A stretch of 64,000 bases of DNA, from IMG/VR virus record IMGVR_UViG_3300035698_029829, positions 1 to 64,000 of that record, one strand, 5' to 3'. Shown here piece by piece: positions 46,741-54,589 of the stretch; position 1 is the stretch's first letter; each line of letters begins with the position of its first letter. Source of the DNA: a virus. The notes below the pieces were generated by a model that worked only from the letters and a program-made list of their open reading frames with translations, searched no databases and was not told the DNA's origin. A program made the position numbers and the translations under genes.

Positions 46741-46810
46741 TCAAAAGCCTCCCAAGTTCCCTTGAGAGGCTTCCGACTGTTGGTGACGAGGTCTGGTTTA
46801 GTCGGAAGCC
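46741..46810 (-). terminator. Two mutually exclusive hairpins (attenuator-like)
   Basis: Minus strand: hairpin 1 pairs GGCTTCCGACT with AGTCGGAAGCC (11 bp). Hairpin 2 pairs AAGCCTCTCAAG with CTTGGGAGGCTT (12 positions, one or two mismatches) and is followed by TTTT. They share AAGCC, so forming hairpin 1 weakens the terminator hairpin: the classic antiterminator/terminator layout. It lies in the middle of the P9 transcript. Confidence 0.6.
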
Positions 46811-46986
46811 CCCCGTATAGGCACGATACCGAGCAGGCTATCAGCGGTGGACGGCAATGCCGTCACGGCCGCCGAACGCACTCCTGCTGGGCACGACGCG
46901 GTTAGCGTCGCAGCTAAGCGAGCTGTCTGTATGTGCGTGTTACGGTTCATTTCCAACCACTCCATGCGCCTTTTGGCACTAAATTT
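46798..46986 (-). other. Middle of the P9 transcript: structured RNA or short ORF
   Basis: Contains perfect hairpins such as GACGGCATTGCCGTC and paired GCGACGC/GCGTCGT. An open frame of about 55 codons from ATG near 46965 (MEWLEMNRNTHIQTARLAAT ... PIRGASD) ends at the attenuator. AAAAGGCGC precedes it. Its composition is poor for a protein; I favour non-coding RNA, but a leader peptide linked to the attenuator is possible. Confidence 0.35.
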
Positions 46987-47064
46987 TGTTCGCGAGATAA
47001 GCGCGCCAGGCGGCCTGTGCATCTCGAAAGAAACGAAGTAGCCCAGCACTGTGCTGCGCGAACA
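46987..47064 (-). ncRNA. Y-RNA-like element D (own promoter)
   Basis: Minus strand: outer stem TGTTCGCG/CGCGAACA (perfect 8 bp), internal loop CAGCACA opposite CTTATCT, inner stem GTGC/GCGC (one G-U), then CTACTTCG...CGAG, a hairpin also found in element C. No tRNA module. Transcription from P9 is expected to start at 47063 or 47064, the first base of the stem, which makes this the clearest independent member of the set. Confidence 0.6.
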
Positions 47065-47069
47065 CGACC

Positions 47070-47098
47070 AACCTAACAGAGGGCGCAAGGTTTGTCAA
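47070..47098 (-). promoter_or_regulatory. Promoter P9 (TTGACA-17-TAGGTT)
   Basis: -35 at 47093-47098 in TTCTTGACAAACC, -10 at 47070-47075. Transcribes Y-RNA-like element D and the following structured region to the terminator at 46610-46642. Confidence 0.75.
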
Positions 47099-47130
47099 GA
47101 ACTTTTTTTCGCTGATCGAATTTTTTTCAG

Positions 47131-47139
47131 TGGTAAGAT
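47131..47139 (+). promoter_or_regulatory. TGGTAAGAT extended -10 motif (plus strand)
   Basis: TGGTAAGATAAA stands upstream of the only plus-strand operon in this half of the window. The leader contains GCGCCCG (47179-47185) pairing with CGGGCGC (47213-47219). Confidence 0.6.
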
Positions 47140-47260
47140 AAAAGAGCTGAGAGAAAAGGGGCACTGAGATATGCGAGAGCGCCCGGAACGATTGGGATCT
47201 TGAGCGGAGGATCGGGCGCGTCATGGCTCGTTATGAACCGAAAAGGCAGGAGGTGAAGGG

Positions 47261-47692
47261 ATGAATTCGTTCAAAGATGTCATTTTTTTCATTCTTGGAA
47301 TTATAGGGGTTATCTCCATTTGGGTGGGCCTTTTGATGCTCCGGAGGGATATTCGGGCCGTTTTAACGAGGAAACCGCCCCTCCGGAAAATCCCCAGCCC
47401 CAGTAACCCGACCCTGCCGCATGAAATCGCGGAAGCCCTGAAAAACTGGGATAAAAAGCCCCAAGAAAAGGGCTTTCAGCAAGGACTCGCAGGGGATAAG
47501 GAACACACCCTGATCTGGTGGACAGAGGATGAAACATGGCGTTCAACGAGCTTCCGCCTTGCAGAAGCGAAAGCAGAAAACGATCTACCGAAATTCGAGC
47601 GGATCATAGCCAGAGCTGGCGCGACCGCTGTGGCCTATTTCCGAGCCAAGCGTGCAAAAGAAATGGATGAAGAGAAAAAAGAAGGAAAATAA
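47261..47692 (+). CDS. Membrane-anchored hypothetical protein
   Basis: 143 residues; AGGAGG seven bases before ATG. VIFFILGIIGVISIWVGLLM is an N-terminal membrane helix; the rest is basic and soluble (HTLIWWTEDETWRSTSFRLA; AYFRAKRAKEMDEEKKEGK). First gene of the plus-strand operon. Function unknown. Confidence 0.7.
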   Translation: MNSFKDVIFFILGIIGVISIWVGLLMLRRDIRAVLTRKPPLRKIPSPSNPTLPHEIAEALKNWDKKPQEKGFQQGLAGDKEHTLIWWTEDETWRSTSFRLAEAKAENDLPKFERIIARAGATAVAYFRAKRAKEMDEEKKEGK

Positions 47693-47693
47693 T

Positions 47694-48584
47694 TTGTTAA
47701 AACAATCCCACAACGTAATCCACGGGGACGCCCTCAGCACCCTACAACTCCTGCCATCCGGCTCGATTCACTGTGCGATCACCTCGCCGCCCTACTACGG
47801 CTTACGCAACTACGGTGTTGCTGGACAGATCGGCGCAGAACCAACGCCTCAAGAATACGTCGCTCGATTGACTGAAATTTTCCGCGAACTACGCCGTGTG
47901 TTGCGCGACGACGGCACCTTCTGGCTTAACCTCGGCGATAGCTACACGAGTGGCAATCGAACACGGCGCGCACCTGATAAGAAAAATCCAATAAGAGCGA
48001 TGTCCTACCGAGCACCAACCCCAAGCGGGTTGAAAGAAAAAGACCTCATCGGCATCCCCTGGCACGTCGCCTTCGCGCTCCAAGAAGACGGGTGGTACCT
48101 CCGCTCCGACATAATCTGGCACAAGCCAAACGCCATGCCTGAGAGCATCAAAGACCGCCCAACAAAGGCACACGAGTATGTATTTCTATTAACCAAAAGC
48201 CCTCGCTACTTTTACAACGCGGATGCCGTAAAAGAACCCGAAGTCTGCGGACGTAAGAGGGGTCCCGCGCTCCATCCTTGCAAAGATACGAACGGAAATT
48301 CGGGTTTATCACGGAGAGAATCGACCGGTTTTCGCAATCGACGCACTGTCTGGACAATAAACACTAGACCCTTTAAGGGCGCACACTTCGCGGTGTTTCC
48401 CGAAGATTTAGTCGAACCTTGTCTTCTTGCCGGTTACCCAGTTGACGGCATCGTGCTCGACCCACTTTGCAGCTCTGGAACAGTCGGCGTCGTCGCCAAG
48501 AAACACGACAGATCATTCATTGGAGTCGACCTTAACGCCGATTATTGCCAAATGGCTAAACAACGGATTGAAAAAAAATTATGA
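47694..48584 (+). CDS. DNA methyltransferase (beta class, N4-C or N6-A)
   Basis: 296 residues from TTG 47694, two bases after the previous stop with GAAGGA upstream; an in-frame ATG at 47667 overlaps that gene. VIHGDALSTLQLLPSGSIHC, then TSPPYYGLRNYG (catalytic motif IV, ~33) precedes LDPLCSSGTVGVVAKK (SAM motif I, ~262), the beta order. DSYTSGNRTRRAPDKKN lies in the target-recognition part. Methylation of phage DNA against restriction, or of host DNA, is the usual role. No dedicated endonuclease is adjacent on this strand. Confidence 0.9.
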   Translation: MLKQSHNVIHGDALSTLQLLPSGSIHCAITSPPYYGLRNYGVAGQIGAEPTPQEYVARLTEIFRELRRVLRDDGTFWLNLGDSYTSGNRTRRAPDKKNPIRAMSYRAPTPSGLKEKDLIGIPWHVAFALQEDGWYLRSDIIWHKPNAMPESIKDRPTKAHEYVFLLTKSPRYFYNADAVKEPEVCGRKRGPALHPCKDTNGNSGLSRRESTGFRNRRTVWTINTRPFKGAHFAVFPEDLVEPCLLAGYPVDGIVLDPLCSSGTVGVVAKKHDRSFIGVDLNADYCQMAKQRIEKKL

Positions 48585-49153
48585 ACGAGCCAAAGGAATC
48601 CTTGGAAGATATTCGCCGCAAGCTGGGCGATTGCCAGCGCTGTGAACTCGCGACGACGCGCCGCAACCTGATCTTCGGCTCCGGCGACCCCGCCGCGTGC
48701 CTGATGATCGTCGGTGAAGCCCCTGGCGAGGCCGAGGATGTAATCGGTGAGCCATTCGTAGGACGCGCAGGGCAGGAACTAATGAAATGGCTGGCCGCCA
48801 TGTCGCTCAGCCGCAACCAGGTCTACATCACTAACTGCATCAAGTGCCGTCCGCCGAATAACCGAACGCCCTACGACCAAGAGCGCCACACTTGCCTCCC
48901 CTTCCTGCGCCGCCAGGTGGCAGCTGTCGCCCCGCGCGTGATCCTGGCACTGGGTACCCCGGCAATCCAGAGCCTGCTGCCCGGGATGGGCACCATCACC
49001 CACCTGCGCGGTCAGCAGTTAGAATACGAAGGCGTCCCCCTCATCGGCACTTATCACCCTTCGGCCGTCCTCCGTGATCGCCCTAAACTGGCGAACGTGG
49101 TTGCCGATCTCGGAGTGCTCGTCAAAATCCTGTACGGAAAAAAGGAGAATTAA
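48581..49153 (+). CDS. Uracil-DNA glycosylase, family 4 (Fe-S)
   Basis: 190 residues, overlapping the methyltransferase by four bases (ATGA). GDCQRCELATTRRNLIFGSG gives two cluster Cys, VGEAPGEAEDVIGEPFVGRA is motif A, and ITNCIKCRPPNNRTP plus HTCLPFL give the other cluster Cys; GTYHPSAVLR is the C-terminal catalytic motif. It removes uracil from DNA, or serves as a phage exonuclease/repair factor. Length is typical. Confidence 0.92.
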   Translation: MNEPKESLEDIRRKLGDCQRCELATTRRNLIFGSGDPAACLMIVGEAPGEAEDVIGEPFVGRAGQELMKWLAAMSLSRNQVYITNCIKCRPPNNRTPYDQERHTCLPFLRRQVAAVAPRVILALGTPAIQSLLPGMGTITHLRGQQLEYEGVPLIGTYHPSAVLRDRPKLANVVADLGVLVKILYGKKEN

Positions 49154-49155
49154 AC

Positions 49156-49608
49156 ATGGACAAGAAGCTGATCTCAGTCACTGCCGACGATGTGATCCGC
49201 GTCCTCAAAGAGGCGTTCGATCTCGACCCCACCGCCATCCAAATACTAATCGACCACCGTGTACCCTGCAACGAGGCGCTCGCCGACCATCCCACCATCC
49301 AAGTAGGAACCGCCGAGAATTGGCGCAAGTACCGACCTAAATCCCATAACCTCCCCAAAAACGCTGTCCACACAATCGGGCTACTCGGCCTGCTTAACGG
49401 CGTCTTCGGCAAGCCTGATGGTGGCCCTATCGCAGGCGCGTACGACTTCATCTGCGACTTCTGTGGAGCCACAAACGTTCCCGAATTGGACGGCAAGCGG
49501 TCGGGCGATGACTGCCCGCTCTGCGTCAACGGCACTATTCGTCTCGGTCCGATTTTCGACTTCAAAAACCTGTGGGCTCCGGAGAAGCCGAAAGAAGATA
49601 AGGAGTAG
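49156..49608 (+). CDS. Zinc-ribbon hypothetical protein
   Basis: 150 residues; AAAGGAG six bases before ATG. FICDFCGATNVPELDGKRSG then DDCPLCVNGTIR forms a C-x-x-C...C-x-x-C ribbon at ~100-130. The N-terminal part (DVIRVLKEAFDLDPTAIQIL) is helical. Phage proteins of this look are common; function unknown. Confidence 0.7.
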   Translation: MDKKLISVTADDVIRVLKEAFDLDPTAIQILIDHRVPCNEALADHPTIQVGTAENWRKYRPKSHNLPKNAVHTIGLLGLLNGVFGKPDGGPIAGAYDFICDFCGATNVPELDGKRSGDDCPLCVNGTIRLGPIFDFKNLWAPEKPKEDKE

Positions 49609-49631
49609 GGATTAAAAAATAGAGGTAAAGA

Positions 49632-50168
49632 ATGAGCCACACCAAGCGCGGCGGCGTAATCTGGCTAACGGGACTCAGCGGCTCCGGCAAAACTACGCTC
49701 GCCGTGGCCCTGCGCGAGGCGCTCTTGACCCATTTCGGCATTTATGCCGTCGCCCTTGACGGCGATGAGGTGCGCCAAGCCCTGGGAACCTCCGGTTTTA
49801 CACGCGCCAACCGAGACGCCCACATCACACGCATGGGAAGATTAGCCTCGTTATTGGAGAAGCAAAATCACTACGTTATCTGCTCCTTCGTCAGCCCTTA
49901 CGCCGAAACGCGCCAGGAAGTAAGAACGACGTGTTCTCGCTTCCTGGAGGTCTTCATGGACTGCCCGCTGGAGGTCTGTGAAGAACGAGACCCGAAGGGC
50001 CTCTACGCCCGCGCGCGGAGAGGAGAGTTAAAGGGATTCACAGGGATCGACGATCCCTATGAGAAGCCGCATCTACCCGACGTTCACATTCATTCCCATA
50101 CCATGACGATAGAGCACGAGGTCGACCTCGTACTCCAAAAGATGATCGCGCGTTGGGTTACCGACTGA
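49632..50168 (+). CDS. cysC: Adenylylsulfate (APS) kinase-like protein
   Basis: 178 residues; AGAGGTAAAG before ATG. VIWLTGLSGSGKTTLAVALR is the P-loop, ALDGDEVRQALGTSGFTRAN binds substrate, CSFVSPYAETRQEVR and KGLYARARRGELKGFTGIDD then PYEKP are APS-kinase hallmarks. It phosphorylates APS to PAPS. Why a phage carries it is unclear: PAPS could feed sulfation or sulfur assimilation, or the enzyme may act on another nucleotide. Confidence 0.88.
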   Translation: MSHTKRGGVIWLTGLSGSGKTTLAVALREALLTHFGIYAVALDGDEVRQALGTSGFTRANRDAHITRMGRLASLLEKQNHYVICSFVSPYAETRQEVRTTCSRFLEVFMDCPLEVCEERDPKGLYARARRGELKGFTGIDDPYEKPHLPDVHIHSHTMTIEHEVDLVLQKMIARWVTD

Positions 50169-50206
50169 CTCAATATCAGTTTCATAAGCCTGTGGATAAA
50201 GAAAAT

Positions 50207-51265
50207 CTAAACCCCAAGACATTTGGTTTCAAGATATTCGATCTGAAGACGCAATTCACGTACATAAGCTACGTTTTTTTCAATTCTTAACTTTTTACCA
50301 GATACTTTCTTAACGAGACCACCGACAACCCATTTATCAAGTTCATTGGCAATCTGGTCGTGAAGAAAACCGATCTCACTATTAAGATCATTAACCTCTT
50401 TATCAAGCTCATCGGCCCTCTGACGCAACCTTTCGGATAAACCGCGCATCTCCTCTGCGATATAATCTGAAGCCAAATGATGATATTTTCTCGACTTCTC
50501 AATCCCCAAATAATTTCGACCCAGTTTCAAAGCTTCGATGGCGGTCGTTCCCGAACCCATAAATGGGTCCAATACAAGATCGCCAGGCTTTGAAAGGAGT
50601 TTGATGAACCAAGCGAACACCTTCCCGCAGGCCATAGCACTGTGATTTTTGTACGTTCTTCCGGTCGGGAAGCACAGAACGTTGGTCGGATAAGCAAATT
50701 CACGACCAAGCCAGTTTTCTTCCTTCCTCGCGCAGCCACTCCCATTCTTAGACCGAGTATGTTTATTGTCGTTTGCTTTCTGACGGTTGAGGCGCGTCTT
50801 GGCCCATTCACCCGTCGGCACCATCACCGCCTCTTGATCCATATAAAAATGCTTCTGCTTCGTAAAGTGCAAACCCCATTCCCAAGCATTGCGAAACCTG
50901 TTCGGCCACTTCCCAGGAAAAGGGTTGGGCTTGGTCAAGGCGTAATAATCGGTATTGATCCAGCCCTGCTGTTTAGTCATGGCGATAATGAGTTCTAAAA
51001 CATACAGGTGCCGCCCCCCGTTCGCCGTCGTTCCCTCCTTGATGTTCAAGAAGAAAGAGCCAGTCGGTTTTAAGATTCTGAAAAGTTCTCTGGAGATAGG
51101 TAGGAACCACTCGACGTAACGATCCGGATCAACACCGCCGTAAGAAGCCTTCCTTTTATTACCATACGGCGGCGAGGTGGCGATTAGATCAACTGATTCT
51201 GAAGGGATGTCGCACAACAGTTTGGAGCAGTCTCCCAAAAGCACCCGATTTACGAACTCGCTCAT
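50207..51265 (-). CDS. DNA methyltransferase (beta class) with coiled-coil C-terminus
   Basis: 352 residues from ATG 51265 (TTGGAGG eight bases ahead), behind promoter P10. RVLLGDCSKLLCDIPSESVD, then ATSPPYGNKRKASYGG (motif IV, ~30) and LVLDPFMGSGTTAIEALKLG (motif I, ~245). The last 90 residues are coiled-coil (SERLRQRADELDKEVNDLNS). N4-cytosine or N6-adenine methylation. It is the modification partner of choice for the endonuclease-like gene upstream. Confidence 0.9.
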   Translation of the reverse strand: MSEFVNRVLLGDCSKLLCDIPSESVDLIATSPPYGNKRKASYGGVDPDRYVEWFLPISRELFRILKPTGSFFLNIKEGTTANGGRHLYVLELIIAMTKQQGWINTDYYALTKPNPFPGKWPNRFRNAWEWGLHFTKQKHFYMDQEAVMVPTGEWAKTRLNRQKANDNKHTRSKNGSGCARKEENWLGREFAYPTNVLCFPTGRTYKNHSAMACGKVFAWFIKLLSKPGDLVLDPFMGSGTTAIEALKLGRNYLGIEKSRKYHHLASDYIAEEMRGLSERLRQRADELDKEVNDLNSEIGFLHDQIANELDKWVVGGLVKKVSGKKLRIEKNVAYVRELRLQIEYLETKCLGV

Positions 51266-51284
51266 GACCGTATCCTCCAAAGAA

Positions 51285-51313
51285 AGGATACACTTCCTTG
51301 GAAGGTTTGTCAA
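51285..51313 (-). promoter_or_regulatory. Promoter P10 (TTGACA-17-TATCCT)
   Basis: -35 at 51308-51313 in ACTCTTGACAAAC, -10 at 51285-51290. Drives the methyltransferase 50207-51265. Confidence 0.75.
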
Positions 51314-51336
51314 GAGTTTTTATGTTCATATTCAAT

Positions 51337-52074
51337 TTAGAACACTCTTTCAATCCAATTTTTCTTGAACCGAACTAGATTTAAGATGTGACGGCGTTCA
51401 ATTATTCCAGGACGGCGGATAATGCGGAATTTATAAGCCGATCCGGGTACGATCTCGATTACTGTAAATTGGGAGCCATGAGGCTGCCAAGTGAAACGAT
51501 GCTTATTCGTCCCTTTATCAAAGCCCTCGAAATTACCCCTTCGATTGATTTCCCACTTATAGTTGGATGGAGGATAGCGGACCGCCTCAAACTCAAACAA
51601 GACGAATTCCAGCGTACTCATGTTCCGTACCAGTACCACAATCCGCAAATCGTCATGATTATTGAACGACTGATTGACGCGCTCATTCCAAATATTCAGA
51701 ACGGCGACCCCCGTTTCCTCCACGTTCGCCTTCGGATCGCTGATGCCATAGGAAAACGCAGGAGAATTACGACCAGTGATGAGCCTCACGCTAGGTTGTT
51801 TGAACGGCTTTTTTGCCTGCACCGTTTTCACGGACCAAGAACAGCTATTCCATATTACATCCGTAACGCCCAGTGGCTTGTTAAAATGCGTGCCGCTGAT
51901 GGAATCCGCGAACATCTCCGCGAAGTCATCACCGGAGATATTGTAGCCAACGGCCAACCGATGCACAATTTGACCGCCTATCCCGATAACCACATCATCG
52001 GGAAATTCCCCAAGCGGATAAAGGCTGTGACGTGCTTTGTCATGCCCGCGCAATTTGGGTGGTTTGGATGACAC
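51337..52074 (-). CDS. Type II restriction endonuclease-like protein
   Basis: 245 residues from GTG 52074 (AAGGAG six bases ahead). GVTDVIWNSCSWSVKTVQAK (~85-105) has the spacing of a D-x(n)-[ED]-x-K-type nuclease core, followed by ETGVAVLNIWNERVNQSFNN and DDLRIVVLVRNMSTLEFVLF. This arrangement resembles CCNGG-type endonucleases (ScrFI/LlaMI relatives) as I recall them. It lies between a C5 methyltransferase and a beta-class methyltransferase, the context of a restriction-modification system. Confidence 0.55.
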   Translation of the reverse strand: MSSKPPKLRGHDKARHSLYPLGEFPDDVVIGIGGQIVHRLAVGYNISGDDFAEMFADSISGTHFNKPLGVTDVIWNSCSWSVKTVQAKKPFKQPSVRLITGRNSPAFSYGISDPKANVEETGVAVLNIWNERVNQSFNNHDDLRIVVLVRNMSTLEFVLFEFEAVRYPPSNYKWEINRRGNFEGFDKGTNKHRFTWQPHGSQFTVIEIVPGSAYKFRIIRRPGIIERRHILNLVRFKKNWIERVF

Positions 52075-52195
52075 GTAAAACTCCTTCAATTCCAGCTATC
52101 GCTAACGGCACGGGAACGGCATTTCCCATTTGCTAAAGCAGCATCTCGTTTGGAATCTCACCCACCGGATGCGGATCATTACGCAAAGATTTATC
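52040..52195 (-). pseudogene. C-terminal fragment of a second C5-methyltransferase
   Basis: In a frame overlapping the endonuclease start: DPHPVGEIPNEMLL, an in-frame TAG, then QMGNAVPVPLAIAGIEGV. P-x-E-x-L-x-x-Q-x-G-N-A-V-x-V-P is motif X of C5-cytosine methyltransferases. About 45 codons remain. Probably a remnant of a gene partly replaced by 52204-53100. Confidence 0.55.
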
Positions 52196-52203
52196 TCTTG
52201 TTT

Positions 52204-53100
52204 TTACCCATCCAACATTTTCTCAATGATGGCCGCAACCACAGGAACGGCAACGGCGTTCCCCGCCTGTTTTCGCACCTGACCATAGCTACAAATGATC
52301 TCAAACGAATCAGGAAATCCCTGAAGCCGAAGCATCTCTCGCGAAGTCAACCGTCGTTTACCGTCAACGAGCAGATAATTATACGAAGCACTGGCCCGCA
52401 ACGCGCAAGCATAAGGATGACTCGACACTTTCTTTGACTTATTCTCGTGCCAGATCGCCGGTTTTACCTTGGTGGAGTGCCTGGCACGCCGCGCATCCCG
52501 GATGTGTTTGCTGGCATTATAACGGGTATCCGGTTTCTTCTCCAAAACTTCCGAAAGTGGAAGCATCACCCGTTCTTCTTCGGGCCAACAAAACTTTTTA
52601 CCCCTTTTCCCCCGCAAAGCTACGATGAAAACACGTTCTCTCCGTTGCGGAAGTCCAAAGTTAATTGCATTGAGAATCCGATGATCTGTTCGATAGCCAA
52701 GATCATTTAAGGTACCAAGAATCTTCTTCAGCGCGCGCCCTTTGTTGTGTGTAGCCAGCTGCTTCACGTTTTCAAGGACAACCGCCTGTGGACGCTTTCT
52801 TTTGATAATTTTAACGAGTTCAAAAAAGAGCAGCCCCTTGGGATCAGAAAATCCCTTACGGCTGCCGATGATGGAGAAAGGCTGACAGGGAAATCCCGCC
52901 AACAGAAGATCGTAGTCGGGAAGGTCTCTAATTTTAACCTGCGCAATATCGCCGACGGGGCAAAACCCGAAGTTGTGTTCATACACGCGACGACAAGGCT
53001 CGTCGGTGTCACAGGCAAAAACACACCGGAGGCCAAGAGAAGACGCAGCGACGTGAAAACCACCAATGCCACAGAACATATCAGCGAACGTCTCTATCAA
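52204..53100 (-). CDS. C5-cytosine DNA methyltransferase
   Basis: 298 residues; TTG start, AGGAGGG nine bases upstream, promoter P11 30 bases further. DMFCGIGGFHVAASSLGLRC (motif I), LLAGFPCQPFSIIGSRKGFS (motif IV, catalytic Cys), AVVLENVKQL (VI), NFGLPQRRERVFIVAL (VIII), RLQGFPDSFEI (IX) and KQAGNAVAVPVVAAII (X) are all present. The region between VIII and IX is short. It could protect the phage, or act with the endonuclease-like gene just downstream. Confidence 0.94.
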   Translation of the reverse strand: MIETFADMFCGIGGFHVAASSLGLRCVFACDTDEPCRRVYEHNFGFCPVGDIAQVKIRDLPDYDLLLAGFPCQPFSIIGSRKGFSDPKGLLFFELVKIIKRKRPQAVVLENVKQLATHNKGRALKKILGTLNDLGYRTDHRILNAINFGLPQRRERVFIVALRGKRGKKFCWPEEERVMLPLSEVLEKKPDTRYNASKHIRDARRARHSTKVKPAIWHENKSKKVSSHPYACALRASASYNYLLVDGKRRLTSREMLRLQGFPDSFEIICSYGQVRKQAGNAVAVPVVAAIIEKMLDG

Positions 53101-53129
53101 ACCAAATCACCCTCCTAAAACACCCCCCT

Positions 53130-53158
53130 GCTTAACAGTTTTCAGGGCTATTTGTCAA
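53130..53158 (-). promoter_or_regulatory. Promoter P11 (TTGACA-17-TTAAGC)
   Basis: -35 at 53153-53158 in ACTCTTGACAAAT; the -10 at 53130-53135 is a poor match. Drives the C5-methyltransferase. Confidence 0.6.
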
Positions 53159-53201
53159 GAGTTTTATTGTTGCATTGAAAAATATCGAAAGCAAACACCA
53201 A

Positions 53202-54536
53202 TCACTCGCTCTGCCGAGGATCGCCCACCGGCACGTCCTTGAGAAAGCCCTCGCCGCCCGCTGTTAAATCGACGTGCGGGCTGCCGAGAATCGCCTGGAC
53301 CGTCGCCTCATCGGCGTAATTCAGGTAGATGACTGCCTCGGGCTCGTCCCGCCAGAAATCAAGCGCTTCGGGATCAGGGTAAACCTGCTGGTCAATCCGT
53401 GCTCCCGCTCCCACCTCCAGTTTCTTGGCTTGCCGCATACGCTTGAGTTGACCGGCGTCCATTTTGAGCTGAACTGAACCGGCACTCCGAAGAACACCGT
53501 CGGGCATGGCCCCCTCGATTGCCTCCAACGCCTCGCCCCCCGTTTCATCTGTCGCATTCACGAGAAAAGTAGATACTGGAGTTTCCTCGGTGAAATGTGT
53601 TGCCTGAATTCCATCATTCAGACACTGTCGCTGCCATGCGACGTACTCTGGATAGGGCATGTCATCATCTAGCACCAAGTTGGGGGGAGTGGATTGAACG
53701 GTAACCCACGTGGCCTGCGGCTTCTGCGTCGACTCAGCCGACTTCTGCCCACCACCACTTCCTAAGAGCTGCTTGTTGTAATGGAAGTTTATACCGCCAA
53801 AATCCATCACCGGCGATCCGCCATCAAAATCCATCACCGACGACGGCGCGCCGCGCAGGATACTTCGTTGTACCGGCTCCGGTCTGGGTTTTTTGGACAG
53901 GAAAAAAGCGATGCCGACGGCAAACACGCGGTCCTTGCCGATCAAATTCTGCGCCACGCCGCGCTGCATTTCCTCCGGCGTAAAGATGAATTGCCGTACC
54001 TGGCCATCCTGGTTACGAAAACCGTCGAGCCAGAAAAAGCCCTCCGGTGTACCGGTGTCAGCTAGGTAGTTCTGCGCGGGCCACTTGTGGCCACACTTCG
54101 CACAGTAACGGTCGTGCCCAAACTCCACATCGTGTACAGGGCACCGGCTGTCGTACCGTTCCAAGCGCGGCTCGAAACCAACTACCTTCTGGCCGGTCAG
54201 TGCGTTCACGCCTTGGATGGAAACGACCACAGCGACGTGATACTTGTGCGATCTATTCATGTTGAAGTCGAGCCAAAAACCGCGCCCCTCGGCAGTCGGA
54301 AAGAAGAAGCTCCCCGCCTTGGCTGACCCGCGCATCCAGTGCTCCGGCGCACCCTCGTATTCGTCGACGACGCCCAACTCGACCGGACAGAAAGGCGGCA
54401 ATCCCTGTACGTGTTCCTCGCCATCCTTCTTGAAGCGCTGCTTGAGCACTGGGGGCAGGTTAACGCCAAGCGAAAGCCCACGCGCCGTCACCAGCTGGCA
54501 ACCGTCATATCCGCTAAATGCTATATTGGAGATCAT
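53202..54536 (-). CDS. Hypothetical zinc-motif protein of the Ro60 locus
   Basis: 444 residues; AAGGGG six bases before ATG. The first 130 residues are beta-rich (GRGFWLDFNMNRSHKYHVAV). CPVHDVEFGHDRYCAKCGHK (~155) is a likely zinc site; 54590-55492 has a similar C-P-x-H ... Y-x-K-C-x-x-x-W. The C-terminal half has LPVGDP-type loops and VEVGAGARIDQQVYPDPEAL. No family recognised. Co-directional with the second zinc-motif gene and with Ro60, suggesting a joint role. Confidence 0.65.
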   Translation of the reverse strand: MISNIAFSGYDGCQLVTARGLSLGVNLPPVLKQRFKKDGEEHVQGLPPFCPVELGVVDEYEGAPEHWMRGSAKAGSFFFPTAEGRGFWLDFNMNRSHKYHVAVVVSIQGVNALTGQKVVGFEPRLERYDSRCPVHDVEFGHDRYCAKCGHKWPAQNYLADTGTPEGFFWLDGFRNQDGQVRQFIFTPEEMQRGVAQNLIGKDRVFAVGIAFFLSKKPRPEPVQRSILRGAPSSVMDFDGGSPVMDFGGINFHYNKQLLGSGGGQKSAESTQKPQATWVTVQSTPPNLVLDDDMPYPEYVAWQRQCLNDGIQATHFTEETPVSTFLVNATDETGGEALEAIEGAMPDGVLRSAGSVQLKMDAGQLKRMRQAKKLEVGAGARIDQQVYPDPEALDFWRDEPEAVIYLNYADEATVQAILGSPHVDLTAGGEGFLKDVPVGDPRQSE

Positions 54537-54589
54537 GGTTTCCCCTTAAGCGGTGTGGGGACCAGAGTCCCCGCACCGCGTCTCGTCCG

